64,000 nt of DNA from Chitinophaga varians (GTDB taxonomy: Bacteria > Bacteroidota > Bacteroidia > Chitinophagales > Chitinophagaceae). The stretch is from contig NZ_JACVFB010000003.1 of assembly GCF_014529945.1 (NCBI RefSeq), forward strand, positions 930,001-994,000. Direction: 5' to 3'. This document shows positions 60,711 to 64,000 of the stretch, piece by piece. The notes under the pieces were generated by a model. The model worked only from the letters and a program-made list of their open reading frames with translations. It ran no database searches and was not told the origin of the DNA. A program made the translations under genes and the position numbers. Position 1 is the stretch's first letter; each line of letters opens with the position of its first letter.

Positions 60711-63700
60711 TTATTCTTCTTCGTCAAACTGGAACACTTCTTTGGAAGATGCCAGGATGTCGTATTCTTCTTTAGAACCTACGATCATATTTTCAAATTC
60801 ACGCAGACCTGTACCAGCAGGGATCAGGTGACCGGTAACGATATTTTCCTTCAGACCGGTCATATCGTCGATCTTACCGTTGATAGCTGCCTGAGACAGT
60901 ACTTTCGTGGTTTCCTGGAAGGACGCAGCGGAAATCCAGCTACGTGTACCGAGAGACGCTTTGGTAATACCCTGGAGCAGCGGGCTGGATGTAGCCGGTT
61001 GTGCATCACGGAATTCTACCAGTTTCTTATCGGCGCGGCGCAGCAGGGAGTTTTCTTCACGTACCTGACGCAGGGTCACAATCTGACCAGCTTTCAGTAC
61101 AGCAGATTCACCCGCTTCGGTTACTACTTTCTTATCAAAGATCATATCGTTCTCTTCGAAGAAGTCGAACCTGTCTTCGGTATCGCCTTCGAGGAAGCGG
61201 GTATCTCCAGGATCTTCGATGTTTACTTTGCGCATCATCTGACGAACAATCACCTCGATGTGTTTGTCGTTGATCTTTACACCCTGTAAACGGTATACTT
61301 CCTGGATTTCATTTACCAGGTATTCCTGTACGGCAAACGGACCTTTAATAGCCAGGATGTCTGCAGGAGTAGTAGAACCATCAGACAGGGAAGTACCAGC
61401 CTTCACGAAGTCACCGTCCTGTACCAGGATGTGACGGGTCAAAGGCACCAGGTATTTCTTGATCTGACCTTCACGGCTTTCGATGATGATCTCACGGTTA
61501 CCACGTTTGATGTTACCAAAGGCTACCACACCGTCGATTTCAGAAACGATGGCAGGGTTGCTCGGGTTACGTGCTTCAAACAGCTCTGTTACACGTGGCA
61601 GACCACCGGTGATGTCTCGCAGTTTACCGATGATACGAGGGATTTTTACGATTACCTGACCAGCTCTCACATGATCACCTTCAGAGATCACGATGTGGGA
61701 ACCTACCGGCAAGTTGTAAGATTTCACCTCTTTATTACCATCTACATAAATAGACGGGATCTTGTTTTTGTCTTTGGTTTCGATAACCACTTTCTCGCGG
61801 TGACCGGTTTGTTCGTCCGCCTCTTCACGGAAGGTAATACCTTCAATGATGCTGTCGAAACGAATGTTACCCGGTATTTCAGACACGATAACGGCGTTGA
61901 ACGGATCCCAGGTACAAATCTGGTCACCTTTGGCCACTTTCTGTCCGTCTTTCACCAGCAGGGTAGAACCGTAAGGGATGTTGTTGGTTACCAGCAGACG
62001 GTCATTTTTCACGTCCATGATACGCAACTCACCGGTACGGCCGATAACCACCTGTACTTTCTCACCTTCGTTGTTTTCGTAGGTGGTAGTACGTAAGCCA
62101 TCGAACTGGATAGTACCGTCAAATTTAGCCTGCAGGCCGGATTCAACGGAAGTAGAACCAGCAACACCACCCACGTGGAACGTACGCAGTGTCAACTGTG
62201 TACCAGGCTCACCGATGGACTGTGCAGCGATGATACCTACGGCATCACCACGCTGTGCAGTGTAACCGGTAGCGAGGTTCTTACCGTAACATCTTACGCA
62301 CACGCCACGACGGCTTTCGCAAGTCAGTACGGAACGGATCTCTACAGTTTCGATCGCGCTGGATTCAATTTTATGAGCGATATCCTCGGTGATTTCTTCA
62401 CCGGCACCAACCAGCAGCTCCTCGGTGTGAGGATCAAACACGTCGTGCAGGGAAGTACGGCCCAGGATACGGTCGTACAGTGTTTCGATCACCTCTTCGT
62501 TGTCTTTCAACGCTGCGGTAGCGATACCACGCAGGGTGCCGCAATCCTCTTCGTTGATCACCACGTCCTGCGCAACGTCTACCAGACGACGGGTCAGGTA
62601 ACCAGCATCCGCCGTTTTCAACGCCGTATCCGCAAGACCCTTACGGGCACCGTGGGTAGAGATGAAGTATTCCAATACGTTCAGACCATCTTTAAAGTTG
62701 GACAATACCGGGTTTTCGATGATCTCAGAACCGGTAGAACCACTCTTACGCGGCTTGGCCATCAGACCCCTGATACCTGCCAGCTGTTTGATCTGCTGTT
62801 TGGAACCACGCGCACCGGAATCAAGCATCATGTACACAGAGTTGAAGCCCTGTTTGTCTGTTGCCAGCTCACGGATCAGGGTTTCTGTCACCTTCGTATC
62901 CACGCGGGACCAGATGTCGATGATCTGGTTGTAACGTTCGTTGTTGGTGATCAGACCCATGTTATAGTTGTCCCAAACCTCGTCTACCTCACCGGCAGCA
63001 GCATCAATCATTTCCTGCTTAACTTCCGGAATGATCAGGTCATTGATGTTAAATGACAGACCACCGCGGAACGCCATGCGGAAACCTAATTGTTTGATGT
63101 CGTCCAGGAATTTGGCAGTTTTTGGAATATCTGTGTATTTGATGATATCACCGATGATTTCACGCAGTGATTTCTTCGTCAGCAGGGCATTTACATAGCC
63201 AGCTTCCTTCGGTACAAACTGGTTGAACAGTACGCGGCCTACGGTAGTTTCTATGAGTTTGTTTTCCAGATTGCCTTCAGCAGTTCTCACGGTAGTTTTT
63301 ACACGGATGTGAGCGTGCAGGTCAATTCTGTCTTCGTTCAGTGCGATGATCACCTCTTCAGCAGAGTAGAATGCTTTGCCTTCACCTCTTACCACCACAT
63401 CGCCCTGGGTTTTCTTACCCTTGGTGATGTAATACAGACCGAGAACCATGTCCTGAGAAGGCAGGGTGATCGGCGTACCGTTCTGCGGGTTGAGGATGTT
63501 GTGAGAAGACAGCATCAGCAGTTGGGCTTCCAGAATAGCAGCGTTGCTCAAAGGCACGTGTACCGCCATCTGGTCACCATCGAAGTCGGCGTTGAACGCA
63601 GAACACACGAGCGGGTGCAACTGGATCGCTTTACCTTCCACCAGTTTAGGCTGGAACGCCTGAATAGACAGACGGTGCAGGGTCGGAGCACGGTTTAACA

Positions 63701-64000
63701 ATACCGGGTGACCTTTCAGTACGTTTTCCAGGATATCCCAAACCACCGCTTCTTTCCGGTCAACCAGCTTTTTCGCTGATTTCACGGTTTTCACGATGCC
63801 TCTTTCTATCAGTTTACGGATGATAAATGGTTTGAACAGCTCGGCAGCCATATCTTTCGGCAGACCGCACTCATGCAGTTTCAGTTCAGGGCCTACCACG
63901 ATAACGGAACGACCGGAGTAGTCCACACGTTTACCGAGGAGGTTCTGACGGAAACGACCTTGTTTACCTTTCAGCACGTCGGAGAGGGATTTCAGGGCAC
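60711..64000 (-). CDS. rpoC: RNA polymerase subunit beta' (C-terminal ~1096 residues, cut by window edge)
   Basis: The frame is open to the window end, so the N-terminal zinc ribbon and part of the clamp lie outside. Seen in order: GRFRQNLLGKRVDYSGRSVIVVGPELKLHECGLPK, catalytic Mg-binding NADFDGDQMAVHVPLS, RGSKQQIKQLAGIRGLMAKP, trigger loop/bridge-helix stretch ARKGLADTALKTADAGYLTRRLVDVAQD, second zinc-site cysteines (CGT, LTCESRRGVCVRCYGKNL) and AVGIIAAQSIGEPGTQLTLRTFHVGG. The catalytic half of core polymerase. rpoB is expected upstream, outside the window. Confidence 0.99.
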   Translation of the reverse strand, partial: ALKSLSDVLKGKQGRFRQNLLGKRVDYSGRSVIVVGPELKLHECGLPKDMAAELFKPFIIRKLIERGIVKTVKSAKKLVDRKEAVVWDILENVLKGHPVLLNRAPTLHRLSIQAFQPKLVEGKAIQLHPLVCSAFNADFDGDQMAVHVPLSNAAILEAQLLMLSSHNILNPQNGTPITLPSQDMVLGLYYITKGKKTQGDVVVRGEGKAFYSAEEVIIALNEDRIDLHAHIRVKTTVRTAEGNLENKLIETTVGRVLFNQFVPKEAGYVNALLTKKSLREIIGDIIKYTDIPKTAKFLDDIKQLGFRMAFRGGLSFNINDLIIPEVKQEMIDAAAGEVDEVWDNYNMGLITNNERYNQIIDIWSRVDTKVTETLIRELATDKQGFNSVYMMLDSGARGSKQQIKQLAGIRGLMAKPRKSGSTGSEIIENPVLSNFKDGLNVLEYFISTHGARKGLADTALKTADAGYLTRRLVDVAQDVVINEEDCGTLRGIATAALKDNEEVIETLYDRILGRTSLHDVFDPHTEELLVGAGEEITEDIAHKIESSAIETVEIRSVLTCESRRGVCVRCYGKNLATGYTAQRGDAVGIIAAQSIGEPGTQLTLRTFHVGGVAGSTSVESGLQAKFDGTIQFDGLRTTTYENNEGEKVQVVIGRTGELRIMDVKNDRLLVTNNIPYGSTLLVKDGQKVAKGDQICTWDPFNAVIVSEIPGNIRFDSIIEGITFREEADEQTGHREKVVIETKDKNKIPSIYVDGNKEVKSYNLPVGSHIVISEGDHVRAGQVIVKIPRIIGKLRDITGGLPRVTELFEARNPSNPAIVSEIDGVVAFGNIKRGNREIIIESREGQIKKYLVPLTRHILVQDGDFVKAGTSLSDGSTTPADILAIKGPFAVQEYLVNEIQEVYRLQGVKINDKHIEVIVRQMMRKVNIEDPGDTRFLEGDTEDRFDFFEENDMIFDKKVVTEAGESAVLKAGQIVTLRQVREENSLLRRADKKLVEFRDAQPATSSPLLQGITKASLGTRSWISAASFQETTKVLSQAAINGKIDDMTGLKENIVTGHLIPAGTGLREFENMIVGSKEEYDILASSKEVFQFDEEE

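Noticed and set aside
61431..63056. Several long open frames antisense to rpoC
   Set aside because: They arise from rpoC codon bias; rpoC is certain and the antisense peptides look like nothing known.

Overview
The window looks like a chromosomal segment of a Bacteroidota bacterium of the family Chitinophagaceae, most likely Chitinophaga or a close relative. Reasons: four SusC/SusD outer-membrane uptake loci, each led by an ECF sigma factor and a FecR-type anti-sigma factor; Bacteroidota-only families (DUF4254, DUF6493, SusD/RagB, DUF4397 lipoproteins); promoters of the TAnnTTTG type; weak Shine-Dalgarno sites; moderate GC. No insertion sequence, prophage, CRISPR array or rRNA was seen.

Layout. 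1-1924 (minus): sigma/FecR and the first 34 codons of a SusC that runs off the edge. 2288-5003: a PH-domain protein, an NmrA-like reductase divergent from a HxlR regulator, and a subclass-B3-like metallo-beta-lactamase. 5051-11816 (minus): second sigma/FecR/SusC/SusD locus. 11905-14908: AraC regulator divergent from an ExaC/AldB-type aldehyde dehydrogenase and a DUF779 partner. 14943-21837: ATP-grasp protein, serine hydrolase, tRNA-Gln(CUG), Wzi-like barrel, secreted protein and FAD-dependent oxidoreductase. 22003-29489 (plus): third sigma/FecR/SusC/SusD locus, followed by a large nested inverted repeat and gap. 30732-40196: GlxA-like regulator, DUF6493/SWIM pair, hybrid histidine kinase and a MacB/FtsX-like permease. 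40435-48426 (minus): tRNA-Gln(UUG) and a fourth uptake locus that ends with a TlpA-like thioredoxin. 48585-50253: small membrane protein and MFS exporter. 50454-53345: an unusual regulatory island. 53368-59756: thioesterase, SDR/HxlR divergent pair, tRNA-Gln(UUG), GT9/DUF4254 pair, amino-acid permease, OmpH. 59896-64000: DUF4397 lipoprotein and the C-terminal three quarters of rpoC.

The most interesting part is 50454-53345. A gene for a TPR-transmembrane-HTH regulator (51095-53041, minus) lies between two plus-strand promoters that carry the same four TGTAG half-sites at offsets 0, 11, 34 and 45, a CTACAAATGC block at offset 53 and a TACYTTTG -7 box at offset 84. One promoter drives a small four-helix-type membrane protein whose 3' UTR holds a nine-copy ~16.5-bp tandem repeat. 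The other drives a short transcript with no conventional gene, only an 11-codon reading frame and a hairpin terminator. The regulator's own promoter overlaps the second box cluster. This looks like an undescribed small regulon.

The other recurring theme is cell-surface signalling: in each sigma/FecR locus the SusC carries (or is expected to carry) an N-terminal STN domain, which fits outer-membrane substrate binding signalling through FecR to the ECF sigma factor.
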